Positions 33,018-41,771 are shown, numbered from the stretch's first letter. The stretch is DNA of 64,000 bases from Micromonospora sp. MA102 (GCF_025460765.1 NZ_JAMWEG010000004.1:310001-374000); one strand, 5' to 3'. The notes: generated by a model from the letters alone, not told the origin. Translations and numbers: made by a program.

Positions 33018-34100
33018 ATGGGCGTATTCGCCAGCACCGACGACCCGGGATCGACAGGTCACGAACAGGTCGTGTTCTGCCAGGACAAGCAGTCCGGGCT
33101 GAAGGCGATCATCGGGATCTACTCCACCGCGCTGGGCCCCGCGCTCGGCGGCACCCGGTTCTACCCGTACGCCAGCGAGGCGGACGCCCTCGCCGACGTG
33201 CTCGACCTCTCCCGCGGCATGGCGTACAAGAACGCCCTGGCCGGCCTCGACCTGGGCGGCGGCAAGGCGGTCATCTGGGGTGACCCCGAGCAGATCAAGA
33301 GCGAGGCGCTGCTGCGGGCCTACGGCCGCTTCGTGGAGTCCCTGGCGGGCCGCTACTACACCGCCTGCGACGTCGGCACCTACGTCGCCGACATGGACGT
33401 GATCGCCCGGGAGACCAGCTACGTCACCGGCCGCAGCGTGGAGCACGGCGGCGCCGGCGATTCCTCGGTCCTGACCGCCTGGGGCGTCTTCCAGGGCATG
33501 CGGGCCGCCGCCGAGCACGTCTGGGGCAGCCCGACGCTGGCCGGCAAGCGGGTCGGCGTGGCCGGCCTGGGCAAGGTCGGCAAGTACCTGACCGGGCACC
33601 TCCTGGAGGACGGGGCGGAGGTCGTGGCGACCGACGTCAACCCGAAGGCCCTGGAGTGGGTGCGCACCACCCACCCGCAGGTCACGCTGGTCGACGACAC
33701 CGCGGCGCTGGTCGCCTCCGACATCGACGTGTACGCCCCGTGCGCGCTGGGCGGCGCCCTGAACGACGACACGGTGCCGGTGCTGCGCGCGAAGGTGGTC
33801 GCCGGAGCGGCCAACAACCAGCTCGCCCACGCGGGCATCGAGAAGGTCCTGGCCGACCGCGGCATCCTCTACGCCCCGGACTACGTGGTGAACGCCGGCG
33901 GCGTGATCCAGGTCGCCGACGAGATCGAGGGCTTCAACTTCGACCGCGCCAAGCTGCGGGCCACCCGGATCTTCGACACCACCCGCGAGATCCTGCGACT
34001 CGCCGACGACGAGGGCGTCCCGCCGGCGGTGGCCGCGGACCGGCTCGCCGAGCGCCGGATGGCCGAGGTCGGCCGGCTGCGCACGATCCACCTGCGGTGA
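33018..34100 (+). CDS. vdh: Valine (branched-chain amino acid) dehydrogenase
   Basis: ATG at 33018 follows CAGGAG and gives 360 residues, the family length. The catalytic lysines lie in the Glu/Leu/Phe/Val dehydrogenase motif [22 protein letters not shown] (in fragments), and the NAD-binding site is [13 protein letters not shown]. The enzyme deaminates branched-chain amino acids to 2-oxo acids, supplying precursors for branched fatty acids and polyketides. The core position next to the bldC block matches the gene called vdh in Streptomyces. Leucine dehydrogenase activity is an alternative, because the two are hard to separate by sequence. Confidence 0.9.
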   Translation: MGVFASTDDPGSTGHEQVVFCQDKQSGLKAIIGIYSTALGPALGGTRFYPYASEADALADVLDLSRGMAYKNALAGLDLGGGKAVIWGDPEQIKSEALLRAYGRFVESLAGRYYTACDVGTYVADMDVIARETSYVTGRSVEHGGAGDSSVLTAWGVFQGMRAAAEHVWGSPTLAGKRVGVAGLGKVGKYLTGHLLEDGAEVVATDVNPKALEWVRTTHPQVTLVDDTAALVASDIDVYAPCALGGALNDDTVPVLRAKVVAGAANNQLAHAGIEKVLADRGILYAPDYVVNAGGVIQVADEIEGFNFDRAKLRATRIFDTTREILRLADDEGVPPAVAADRLAERRMAEVGRLRTIHLR

Positions 34101-34402
34101 GCGTCACCCGGGGGCGGTGCCACCGGCCCGCCCCCGGACCGCCGCGCCGGTGGCACCGGCGTTAAGCTGGATGTTGGGGTGATTCGTGCCGATCTGACCG
34201 CTGTCACGGCCGCTCCCGCTGTCCGCTCCTTACCGGGTACACTTTGTGACGACCGGCTCACCGCGACGCGCAGGGCCGGTTGACGGTAACCCGAGGTGCC
34301 GAACGGTGGCATCCCCATGTACCGTAAGAGCCACGAGAGATGCCTGACGTCATCGGGGCCCGCCTTCGGGCTGCCCCGCATTCTGTGCGAGGGGGTCGAG
34401 CC
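34101..34402 (+). other. Noncoding stretch between vdh and the DUF3073 gene
   Basis: These 302 bases hold no supported gene. Near the vdh end, GGTGCCACCGG and CCGGTGGCACC (11-base arms, about 20-base loop) could terminate the vdh transcript. Further on, TACACT near 34240 is a good -10-like hexamer, and TTGACG stands at 34280-34285; neither has a well-spaced partner. The DUF3073 promoter must lie here. Confidence 0.4.
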
Positions 34403-34621
34403 ATGGGGCGCGGCCGTGCTAAGGCCAAGCAGACGAAGGTGGCCCGGGAGTTGAAGTACCACTCCCCGAACACCGACCTCACCGCCTTGCAGCGCGAGTT
34501 GGCGGGTGCTGGTGGGAAGTCTGAGCAGCACTTCGACGACGACTACAAAGAGTATGTCGACGATGATGATGAGGATCACGCGGACGACGACCCGGACACC
34601 TGGGTCCGTCCGACCCGCTGA
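34403..34621 (+). CDS. DUF3073 family small protein
   Basis: ATG at 34403 follows AGGGGG and gives 72 residues. The N-terminus MGRGRAKAKQTKVARELKY is the diagnostic DUF3073 sequence: basic, probably RNA- or DNA-associated. The C-terminus is very acidic (DDDYKEYVDDDDEDHADDD), so the molecule is strongly dipolar. It is a core actinobacterial gene, found between vdh and purM in Streptomyces as well. Function is unknown. Its transcript ends at a perfect hairpin right after the stop. Confidence 0.88.
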   Translation: MGRGRAKAKQTKVARELKYHSPNTDLTALQRELAGAGGKSEQHFDDDYKEYVDDDDEDHADDDPDTWVRPTR

Positions 34622-34635
34622 CCTCCGGTCGCATC

Positions 34636-34664
34636 TGAGCACGCGGTGACTCTCCGCGTGCTCA
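34636..34664 (+). terminator. Terminator of the DUF3073 gene
   Basis: Perfect 11-base arms TGAGCACGCGG and CCGCGTGCTCA enclose a seven-base loop, 15 bases after the stop codon. Confidence 0.75.
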
Positions 34665-34694
34665 CGCATGTGCCCTTCCAGTGCGGCGCACCGA

Positions 34695-34750
34695 CGATCA
34701 GGGGCCACGCCCTCCCGGAGCCCTCCGGCCGACCGGCGGGCCCCTGATCG
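34695..34750 (-). terminator. Long inverted repeat downstream of the RiPP precursor gene
   Basis: Perfect 12-base arms CGATCAGGGGCC (34695-34706) and GGCCCCTGATCG (34739-34750) enclose 32 bases that can form smaller hairpins. It lies 15 bases beyond the precursor stop on the - strand and probably ends the cassette. Confidence 0.6.
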
Positions 34751-34764
34751 CGGTCACGCATACC

Positions 34765-35001
34765 TCAGCGGGGCCGGTTGTTCCAGTTGTAGAACGTCGG
34801 GATGTTCTCGAAGTGGTTCCAGGCGCACACTGCGCTGGCGCCGTCGCCGCCCGACACCTCCGCCCGCAGCAGGCGCGCGGCCTCGGCCTCGTGGAGAAGT
34901 GCGGTCAGTCCGCCGGCAGCCTCCCGCACCCGGTCCGCGACCGGATCGGGCTCGGCTCCTCCGACACGCTCAGGCTGCCGGTGACTCGTGGTCTCGGGCA
35001 T
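34765..35001 (-). CDS. RiPP precursor peptide, candidate cyclophane (triceptide) substrate
   Basis: ATG at 35001 with GGAGGGAG about ten bases upstream gives 78 residues. Residues 1-57 are a leader rich in Ala/Glu/Arg with a helical segment (VREAAGGLTALLHEAEAARLLRAE, in pieces). The C-terminal core is CAWNHFENIPTFYNWNNRPR. It contains four aromatic-x-polar triplets, W-N-H, F-E-N, F-Y-N and W-N-N, the pattern used by radical SAM/SPASM enzymes that join an aromatic ring to the side chain two residues later. The gene starts inside the 3' end of the radical SAM gene (32-base overlap), which points to translational coupling. No export or protease gene is adjacent. Confidence 0.72.
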   Translation of the reverse strand: MPETTSHRQPERVGGAEPDPVADRVREAAGGLTALLHEAEAARLLRAEVSGGDGASAVCAWNHFENIPTFYNWNNRPR

Positions 35002-36097
35002 GCTCCAACACTCCCTCCAATAGGCGGATCTTGCTGTTGCGGCAGTGCTCGGTCTCCGTACCGTCGAAACGCCCCAGCTCGAAGTAGCGGTTGGCCGCGT
35101 GGCCACCGCCGCAGAAGCCGAAGTAGGGGCAGGACGACCGGCACGCCTCCACACCGGTGAGGAACTCGCCCACCCAGGGCGTCCGCCCGGCCCCGGCCAG
35201 AATCTCGGCCAGCGGGGCGCTCAGCACGTTGCCGCTGCTGAAGTCGCCGTAGTGCGGGTCGGTGAAGCCGGCCAGCTCCGGTGAGAGCACCACCACCGAG
35301 CCGTCCTGGGCGACCGTGGGGATCGGGTCGAGCCGGCGGGGCAGCAGGTCGTCCGCCGTGCCGGCCAGGACGGCGCCGGCATAGCGCAGCGACCACTCGA
35401 TCTCGCGCAGGTGAATCCGCGGATCCCGGCGCCAGGCGCCCACCAGCTCCGCCCAGAACCCCGTCACCGCGCCCGCGTCCCGCGCGTTCGTGCGGGTGTT
35501 GACGCCCTCGGTCTCCTCGATGTTGATCCCCAGCACGTCACAGCCGAGGTCGAGGAAGTAGTCGTAGAGCTCGGTGGCCAGCCCCGGCTCCGGCCGGGAG
35601 ACCACGGCCAGCGCCGAGAACGGCAGCCCGTGCCGGCGCAGCGCCGCCACCCCGGCCAGGATCCGGTCGTACGCCGGCCGGCCGCCCCGGGTGACCCGCT
35701 CGCCGTTGCGGTCCCGGGGGCCGTCCACGCTCACGCTGACCCGGATCCCGTGCTCGGCGAAGAATGCGCACCAGGCGTCGTCGATCAACGTGGCGTTGGT
35801 CTGGACGTGGTGCTCCACCTCCGGCCCGAACGGGGCCAGCAGCGCCGCCAGGTGCTCCCGGCCGGCCGCGAGCGGCTCCCCGCCGTGCCAGACCACCGAG
35901 AAGCGGCCGGCGGCCGCCCAGGGGTTCACCGAGGCCGCCACCGCCTCGGCGACCGCCACGGGCATCCGCCGGTCCACCGCCCGCAGCGGCAGGTAGCAGT
36001 AGACGCAGTCGAGATTGCAGAGCGTGGTCGGCTGCATCACCACGTACGAGGGGACGGCGGCGATGCCCCGCATTCCGGTGTGCGTACGCGCAGCCAT
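34970..36097 (-). CDS. Radical SAM/SPASM peptide maturase
   Basis: ATG at 36097 gives 375 residues (GTG at 36100 adds one; ATG at 36073 is shorter). The radical SAM cluster motif C-N-L-D-C-V-Y-C (Cys27, Cys31, Cys34) is followed by WHGGEPL and VQTNATLI, typical of peptide-modifying enzymes. The C-terminal SPASM region has CRSSCPYFGFCGGGHAANRYFE and a later EHCRN, enough Cys for auxiliary clusters. The adjacent precursor strongly suggests that it crosslinks residues of that peptide. In databases, actinobacterial cyclophane-forming maturases of this kind occur; whether this one belongs to a known group cannot be decided here. Confidence 0.85.
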   Translation of the reverse strand: MAARTHTGMRGIAAVPSYVVMQPTTLCNLDCVYCYLPLRAVDRRMPVAVAEAVAASVNPWAAAGRFSVVWHGGEPLAAGREHLAALLAPFGPEVEHHVQTNATLIDDAWCAFFAEHGIRVSVSVDGPRDRNGERVTRGGRPAYDRILAGVAALRRHGLPFSALAVVSRPEPGLATELYDYFLDLGCDVLGINIEETEGVNTRTNARDAGAVTGFWAELVGAWRRDPRIHLREIEWSLRYAGAVLAGTADDLLPRRLDPIPTVAQDGSVVVLSPELAGFTDPHYGDFSSGNVLSAPLAEILAGAGRTPWVGEFLTGVEACRSSCPYFGFCGGGHAANRYFELGRFDGTETEHCRNSKIRLLEGVLEHARDHESPAA

Positions 36098-36180
36098 CAC
36101 CCCTCCCCCGCCGGCCCTGAACTGCCCTTCAGGCTAGGCGGCGGTGGCTACTCGGGTGAACCCCCGATCAGGTGCTTGGA

Positions 36181-36200
36181 TGATCACCGGAGAGTGATCA
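36181..36200 (-). terminator. Short hairpin at the purM stop
   Basis: TGATCAC and GTGATCA arms enclose six bases and include the purM stop codon (36198-36200). The stem is only seven base pairs, so it may be a weak terminator. Confidence 0.4.
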
Positions 36201-37352
36201 CCCGCGCGTGTGCTGACCGATCATCTGCACGTTGCCCGAGCCCTCGATGATCTCGCCGGCCTGCCAGGCGTCGACGCCACGGCCGGTCAGGGTGGCCAGC
36301 GCGCGGTCGGCGTCCTCGGCGGAGACGATGGCGAACATGCCGACGCCCATGTTGAACGTCGCCTCCATCTCCGGGTCCTCGATCCGGCCCTTGGACTGGA
36401 TCAGGTCGAAGATCGGCTGCGGCTTCCAGGTGGAGCGGTTGACCACCGCGTCGACGTGCTCGGGCAGGATCCGGACCAGGTTGCCCGGGATGCCACCGCC
36501 GGTGACGTGGGCCAGCGACCGCACCTCGGCCTCGGCGATGAGCTTGAGGCAGTCCTGCGCGTAGATCTTGGTCGGGGTGAGCAGCTCCTCGCCGAGGGTC
36601 CGCTGCCGGCCGAAGTCGTCGATCACCACGTCCAACCGCATCCGGCCCGCGCCCAGCAGCACGTGCCGGACCAGCGAGTAGCCGTTGGAGTGCAGGCCGG
36701 AGGAGCGCATCGCGATGACCACGTCGCCCACCTCGACGCGGTCCGGGCTGAGGATGTCGCTCTCCTCCACCACACCGACGCCGGTGGCGGAGATGTCGTA
36801 CTCGTCGGGGCGCAGCACGCCCGGGTGCTCGGCGGTCTCGCCACCGAGCAGCGCGCAGCCCGCGTAGCGGCAGCCGTCGGCGATGCCCGCGCCGATCTCG
36901 GCGACCTTGTCCGGGACGACCTCGCCGGTGGCGATGTAGTCGAGCAGGAACAGCGGCTCGGCGCCGCAGGCCACCAGGTCGTCGACCACCATGGCGACCA
37001 GGTCGATGCCGACCGTGTCGTGGATGTCGAGCTGCTGGGCGATCACCAGCTTGGTGCCCACGCCGTCGGTGGAGGAGGCCAGGATCGGGTTCTTGTACTT
37101 CTTCGTGTCCAGGCGGAACAGGCCGGCGAAGCCGCCCAGGTCGCCCATGACCTCCGGGCGCCGGGTCTGCCGGACCTTGGACTTCAGCAGCTCGACCGCG
37201 CGGTCGCCCGCCTCGATCGACACCCCGGCGTCGGCGTACGAGACCGAGCGTTTGCGCTGCGTACGGCCGGTCCCCGCCGACCAGGGCTGGCGGTCGCCGC
37301 CGGCGCCCGTCGGGCTGGATCCTGCGCCGCTGCGCTCGGACACGTGGGTCAC
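36198..37352 (-). CDS. purM: Phosphoribosylformylglycinamidine cyclo-ligase
   Basis: GTG at 37352 follows GGGGAGAACC and gives 384 residues, including a Ser/Gly-rich N-terminal extension of about 35 residues before the usual start SYADAGVSIEAGDRAVELLK. Family motifs are STDGVGTKL, DLVACGAEPLFLLDYIATG, GCALLGGETAEHPG and VTGGGIPGNLVRILP. PurM closes the imidazole ring to form AIR with ATP in purine synthesis. It follows purF by 56 bases on the same strand, as in other actinobacteria. Confidence 0.95.
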   Translation of the reverse strand: MTHVSERSGAGSSPTGAGGDRQPWSAGTGRTQRKRSVSYADAGVSIEAGDRAVELLKSKVRQTRRPEVMGDLGGFAGLFRLDTKKYKNPILASSTDGVGTKLVIAQQLDIHDTVGIDLVAMVVDDLVACGAEPLFLLDYIATGEVVPDKVAEIGAGIADGCRYAGCALLGGETAEHPGVLRPDEYDISATGVGVVEESDILSPDRVEVGDVVIAMRSSGLHSNGYSLVRHVLLGAGRMRLDVVIDDFGRQRTLGEELLTPTKIYAQDCLKLIAEAEVRSLAHVTGGGIPGNLVRILPEHVDAVVNRSTWKPQPIFDLIQSKGRIEDPEMEATFNMGVGMFAIVSAEDADRALATLTGRGVDAWQAGEIIEGSGNVQMIGQHTRG

Positions 37353-37408
37353 GGTTCTCCCCTTTGTGGTTCCCGCGGGCCGACCGGAGGGCCCCCGCGT
37401 CGGTGGTG

Positions 37409-38992
37409 CTACGGGCGGTGGGTGGCTGCGCCGCCCGGAGTGGCGGCCGACGGCGTCAGGTCGGGGCGCGGCGTCAGACGCGCCGAGCTGAGGTTGTCGT
37501 TGAGCGGGGCGGTGGGCTCGGACGCCTCGGCGGCGACCCGACGGCCCACCCCTTCGAGCACGTGCTTGCCGATCAGGTTCCCGGCGGGCAGCTCGATCGG
37601 GTATTCCCCGTCGAAGCACGCCCGGCAGAGCCGGGTCTTCGGCTGCTCGGTGGCAGCGATGAGACCGGGAAGCGATACGTAACCCAGCGTGTCGGCTCCG
37701 ATCGACCGCCGGATGCCCTCGTTGTCCAGCCCGTTGGCCAGCAGCTCGGCCCGGGTGGCGAAGTCGATCCCGTAGAAGCAGGGCCACCTGACCGGTGGGG
37801 ACGAGATCCGGACGTGGACCTCCAGCGCCCCCGCCTCGCGCAGCATCCGCACGATCGCCCGCTGGGTGTTGCCCCGCACGATCGAGTCGTCCACCACCAC
37901 GAGGCGCTTGCCGCGCACGTTCTCCCGCAGCGGGTTGAGCTTGAGCCGGATGCCGAGCTGACGCAGGGTCTGCGACGGCTGGATGAAGGTCCGCCCGACG
38001 TACGGGTTCTTCATCAGGCCCTGGCCGTAGGTGATGCCGGACTCCTCGGCGTAGCCGATCGCCGCCGGCGTGCCGGACTCCGGCACCGGGATGACCAGGT
38101 CGGCCTCGACCGGGTGCTCCCTGGCGAGCTGGCGGCCGATCTGCACCCGGGCGGAGTGCACGTTCCGACCGGCGATCGTGGCGTCCGGGCGGGCGATGTA
38201 CACGTACTCGAAGAGGCAGCCCTTGGGCTCCGGCGCGGCGAAGCGGCTGGACCGCAGGCCGTCCTCGTCGATGGCGATCAGCTCGCCGGGCTCCACCTCG
38301 CGGACCACGCTCGCGCCGACGATGTCCAGCGCCGCGGTCTCGCTCGCCACCACCCAGCCGCGCTCCAGCCGGCCGAGCACCAGCGGGCGGACGCCGTGCG
38401 GATCACGCGCCGCGTAGAGCGTCGACTCGTCCATGAAGACGAAGCTGAACGCGCCGCGCAGCTGGGGCAGCACCTCCAGGGCGGCCGCCTCCACGGAGAG
38501 GTCGGGGCGGCTGGCCAGCAGCATGGTGACCAGCGACGTGTCGTTGGTCGAGCCGTCGGAGTCCACACCCCGCTCGGCCACCTCGCGCTTCAGTTCGGCG
38601 GTGTTGACCAGGTTGCCGTTGTGGGCCAGCGCGATCGTGGTGCCCGCGGTCGTGGCCCGGATGGTCGGCTGGGCGTTCTCCCAGGTCGACCCGCCGGTGG
38701 TCGAGTAGCGCGCGTGCCCGATCGCCAGGTGCCCGCGCAGGCTCGCCAGGGTGGGCTCGTCGAAGACCTGGGCGACCAGGCCGAGGTCCTTGTAGACCAC
38801 CACGCCCGACCCGTCGCTCACCGCGATGCCCGCGGCCTCCTGGCCGCGGTGCTGGAGGGCGTAGAGCCCGAAGTAGGTCAGATTCGCGACCTCTTCCCCT
38901 GGCGCCCAGACACCGAAGACGCCGCACGCGTCCTGGGGGCCGGGTCGCTGGGGATCAAGGTCGTGGCTCAGCCGGCCATCGCCTCGGGGCAC
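37409..38992 (-). CDS. purF: Amidophosphoribosyltransferase
   Basis: GTG at 38992, with GAGGGAG upstream, gives 527 residues. The mature N-terminal nucleophile is the cysteine in QDACGVFGVWAPGEE, after a 22-residue propeptide. Glutaminase motifs ALQHRGQEAAGIAV and HNGNLVN, and the phosphoribosyltransferase signature VVVDDSIVRGNT are present. The four cysteines that coordinate the iron-sulfur cluster in the Bacillus-type enzyme appear in part (C in PKGCLFEYVY, PCFYG, LCRACFDGEYP). PurF makes phosphoribosylamine, the first purine step. The C-terminal tail is Thr/Pro-rich. Confidence 0.95.
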   Translation of the reverse strand: MPRGDGRLSHDLDPQRPGPQDACGVFGVWAPGEEVANLTYFGLYALQHRGQEAAGIAVSDGSGVVVYKDLGLVAQVFDEPTLASLRGHLAIGHARYSTTGGSTWENAQPTIRATTAGTTIALAHNGNLVNTAELKREVAERGVDSDGSTNDTSLVTMLLASRPDLSVEAAALEVLPQLRGAFSFVFMDESTLYAARDPHGVRPLVLGRLERGWVVASETAALDIVGASVVREVEPGELIAIDEDGLRSSRFAAPEPKGCLFEYVYIARPDATIAGRNVHSARVQIGRQLAREHPVEADLVIPVPESGTPAAIGYAEESGITYGQGLMKNPYVGRTFIQPSQTLRQLGIRLKLNPLRENVRGKRLVVVDDSIVRGNTQRAIVRMLREAGALEVHVRISSPPVRWPCFYGIDFATRAELLANGLDNEGIRRSIGADTLGYVSLPGLIAATEQPKTRLCRACFDGEYPIELPAGNLIGKHVLEGVGRRVAAEASEPTAPLNDNLSSARLTPRPDLTPSAATPGGAATHRP

Positions 38993-39084
38993 CTGCCGCT
39001 CCCTCTTGCTGGGGTCTGGGACTGGCCTGGCGGAGGTCGGGGGGCAAGCTCCGCACCGTGGGCCGGGGACCGTCGTCGCCTCAC

Positions 39085-39090
39085 AGTGTA
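39085..39090 (-). promoter_or_regulatory. Candidate -10 box of purF
   Basis: On the - strand TACACT is a near-consensus -10 hexamer about 90 bases upstream of the purF start. No convincing -35 accompanies it. Confidence 0.35.
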
Positions 39091-39162
39091 CGCGAACAGC
39101 GGTCGATACCGACAGTCACGGGATGCCCGCTGAGCGTGATCGCGAACCGCGTTGCGCCGCAG

Positions 39163-39516
39163 CTAGAGCGGAAGGTGCTCGGAGAGATCCGCCCGGATGC
39201 CCGACACCCGTACGCGACCCTCGGTGACGGCCTCGGCCCACCCGAGGCGGCCGGTGGCCAGCGCCAACCAGGTCGCCGGGTCCATTTCCACCACATTCGG
39301 GGGCGTTCCACGGGTGTGTCGCGGCCCCGCCACGCACTGCACCGCGCCGTAGGGTGGGACCCGCACCTCCACCGATCGGCCGGGGGCGCGCTCCGCGAGG
39401 GCGGCCAAAAGGGTACGGACCGCCTCCCGGTACACCGGCCGATCGGGCGTACGCCCCTCATCCAGCGCTGTCAACGTCGCCGCTACCGCGGCCGAATAAG
39501 TGTGCGGAGAGGACAC
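39163..39516 (-). CDS. Sterol carrier (SCP2-like) family protein
   Basis: GTG at 39516 gives 117 residues. A -10-like TATCGT stands six bases before that GTG, so a leaderless transcript is plausible. The fold is suggested by SVEVRVPPYGAVQCV, then VVEMDPATWLALATGRLGWAEAVTEGRVRVSG, the typical C-terminal SCP2 sequence (quoted in part). SCP2 domains bind lipids or other hydrophobic ligands. An equivalent gene is found next to purF in Streptomyces. It lies 170 bases from purF on the same strand. Confidence 0.78.
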   Translation of the reverse strand: MSSPHTYSAAVAATLTALDEGRTPDRPVYREAVRTLLAALAERAPGRSVEVRVPPYGAVQCVAGPRHTRGTPPNVVEMDPATWLALATGRLGWAEAVTEGRVRVSGIRADLSEHLPL

Positions 39517-39674
39517 GACGGGACGATACGACCCTGCCGCAACGCGCTCGACGCTGGCCCTGGGTAGAGATAGCCCCGCCGGACAAGGCATAGTTGCCGA
39601 CGGCGTATTCGTACCGTGAGTGATCACCCGGCCGGACCGGCCGGCGGGGAGATCAGACCCGGAAGGCGGTGGAC

Positions 39675-41732
39675 GTGTCAACACACCGACGTGCCTGGAA
39701 GCAGCGGGCCGGTGTGGTCGTGGCGCTGGTCTTCGGCGCCCTGCTCGCCGTCCCCGCCACACCCGCTCTGGCCGCTCCCGACGTCAGCAACGTGTCCGCC
39801 TCACCGAACTCGGTGGAGGCCGGCGGTTCGGTCAAGGTGACCTACAGCCTCGACTTCACCGACCCGCTGTCCAGCGCCGACGTCTCGGTCACCTCCAGCA
39901 ACCCGAAGCTCAGCTGTGTCGACGGCTGTTCCCGGGGCCGGGTGAACCAGGACGGCACCTTCGACGCCACCTTGCGCGCCGCCTCCGACGCGCCGAACGG
40001 CTCCGCCACCATCACGATCAAGGCGACGGATTCCAACGGGCCGAACAAGCAGGAGCAGTCCGCCACGGTCACGGTGACCCTGGTCGCCAAGGCGCCGCCC
40101 CCCGAGCAGACGCAGACGGTCAAGTCGATCTCCGGCAAGGTCGTCGTCGCGGACAACGGCGATCCCGTCGAGAACGCTCTCGTCATGCTGCGGGACAGCA
40201 AGGGCAAGCAGCGCCAGACCAACACGGACGGCAGCGGCAACTTCCGCTTCACCGGTTCCACCTCGGACCCGATCGCGCCGGGCCGGATCGACCTGGGCGC
40301 CACCAAGGGTGACGCCAACCCCGGCACCAAGTCGATCAACGCGTCCGCCGGCCAGTCGGTGACCGGCGTGCGGATCAGCGTGCCGATCAAGGTGGCGGCC
40401 TCGCCGAGCCCCAGCGCCTCGGCCAGCGAAGAGGCCCTGCCGAGCGAGGAAGCCACCGACGAGGCGACCGACGAGGCGGCCAGCGATGCGCCCGCCGCCC
40501 AGCAGCCGGCCGCCAACGAGGATTCGGGCGGCTTCAGCTCCTGGCTGCTGATCCTGCTCGGCGGCCTCTTCGTCGCCGTCGGCGTGGGCACCATCGTGCT
40601 GCTCTACATGCGGCGCAAGAACGAGGACGGCGACGGCGACGGCGACGGCCCGAACGGGCCGACCGGCCCCGGTGGCCCCGCTGGAGCAGTCGGCGTGCCG
40701 GGCGCCCGGGGCGCCTACCGGGGCGCGGACGACCAGACCCGGGTGGTGAACGGCATGGGCGCCGGGCCGGCCCCGACCATGGCCGGCGGCCCCTCGCTCA
40801 GCGACGCGCCGACCATGATGCACCGCCCGGTCGTGGACGACGTCCCGCCGGACCCGTACGGCGCGCCTCCCGGCCCCTCGTACGGCGTCGGGGCGGGGCA
40901 GCCCGGCTACGGCGGCTACGGCGACGAGCCTGCCGGTCCGGGCGGCTACGGCGCCGCCAACGGCTACGGCAACGCCCCCTCCTCGGGCAGCGGCTACGGC
41001 AACACCCCGTCCTCCGGTGGCGGCTACGGCAGCCCCGAGTACGGCGCCGGCGCCGCCGGCTACCCGCCCGCGCCGGCCGGCGGCTACGGCAACGAGCGCT
41101 ACGACGAGCCCACCGGCCGCTACACCGGTGACAGCACCCAGTACGCGCCGCCGGCCGACCCGTACCCGACCAGCACCTACCAGCCCGAGCAGGGCCGCGG
41201 CTACGAGCAACCCGGCCCGGGCCAGTACGGCCGCGGCGCGGAGCAGGACGCCTACGGTGCCGGTGGCGGCTACGGCGCCCCGGCCGGCGGCTACGACAAC
41301 GGTCCCGCGGGCGGCTACGACAACGGCGCGGCGGGCGCCTACGACGGCGGCCCGAACGGTGGCTACGACAGCGGCCAGACCGGTGGCTACGACAACCGCC
41401 AGGGCGGCTACGACGGTCGCCAGCAGGCCGGATACGACGCCGGCCAGCCGGGCGGCGCGTACGACGCCGGCCAGCCGGGCGGCTACGCCGGTTACGACCA
41501 GCGCGGCGGCTACGGCGGCGGCGACGGTTACGGCCAGCCGGCGCAGGGTGGCTACGGCCAGCAGGGCGGCTACGGCCAGGAGCAGCCGCCGCAGCAGCGC
41601 GGCGGTGGCTACGACAACCAGGGCTACGACCAGGGCGGCGGCTACTACGCCGACCCGGCCGAGGCCGGCCGGGCCCGACCCGACGCCCCGAAGGACCGCA
41701 GCGGTCGCCGCCTGGACTGGCTGGACGACTGA
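39675..41732 (+). CDS. Membrane protein with long Gly/Tyr-rich cytoplasmic tail
   Basis: GTG at 39675 lies eight bases after GGAAGG and gives 685 residues (GTG 39669 is too close to that site). A signal peptide ends ATPALA. The outer region has an Ig-like or CARDB-type domain (about 38-140) and a carboxypeptidase regulatory-like beta-sandwich (about 155-240, SGKVVVADNGDPVENALVMLRDSKGK in pieces). A Ser/Glu-rich stalk leads to one membrane helix (about 290-313) followed by R-R-K, so the last 370 residues are inside the cell. That tail is low complexity with many GGY, GYG and GGYDNG units. Its function is unknown; self-association is inference. The gene is monocistronic. Confidence 0.75.
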   Translation: MSTHRRAWKQRAGVVVALVFGALLAVPATPALAAPDVSNVSASPNSVEAGGSVKVTYSLDFTDPLSSADVSVTSSNPKLSCVDGCSRGRVNQDGTFDATLRAASDAPNGSATITIKATDSNGPNKQEQSATVTVTLVAKAPPPEQTQTVKSISGKVVVADNGDPVENALVMLRDSKGKQRQTNTDGSGNFRFTGSTSDPIAPGRIDLGATKGDANPGTKSINASAGQSVTGVRISVPIKVAASPSPSASASEEALPSEEATDEATDEAASDAPAAQQPAANEDSGGFSSWLLILLGGLFVAVGVGTIVLLYMRRKNEDGDGDGDGPNGPTGPGGPAGAVGVPGARGAYRGADDQTRVVNGMGAGPAPTMAGGPSLSDAPTMMHRPVVDDVPPDPYGAPPGPSYGVGAGQPGYGGYGDEPAGPGGYGAANGYGNAPSSGSGYGNTPSSGGGYGSPEYGAGAAGYPPAPAGGYGNERYDEPTGRYTGDSTQYAPPADPYPTSTYQPEQGRGYEQPGPGQYGRGAEQDAYGAGGGYGAPAGGYDNGPAGGYDNGAAGAYDGGPNGGYDSGQTGGYDNRQGGYDGRQQAGYDAGQPGGAYDAGQPGGYAGYDQRGGYGGGDGYGQPAQGGYGQQGGYGQEQPPQQRGGGYDNQGYDQGGGYYADPAEAGRARPDAPKDRSGRRLDWLDD

Positions 41733-41771
41733 CGCCCGGGGCGCGAGCGCCCCCCCACCGCGTACGAGGAG

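Noticed and set aside
41270..41640. Regular short repeats that might suggest a CRISPR-like or satellite array
   Set aside because: They are in-frame codons for GGY and GGYDNG units of the low-complexity tail, and have no spacer structure.
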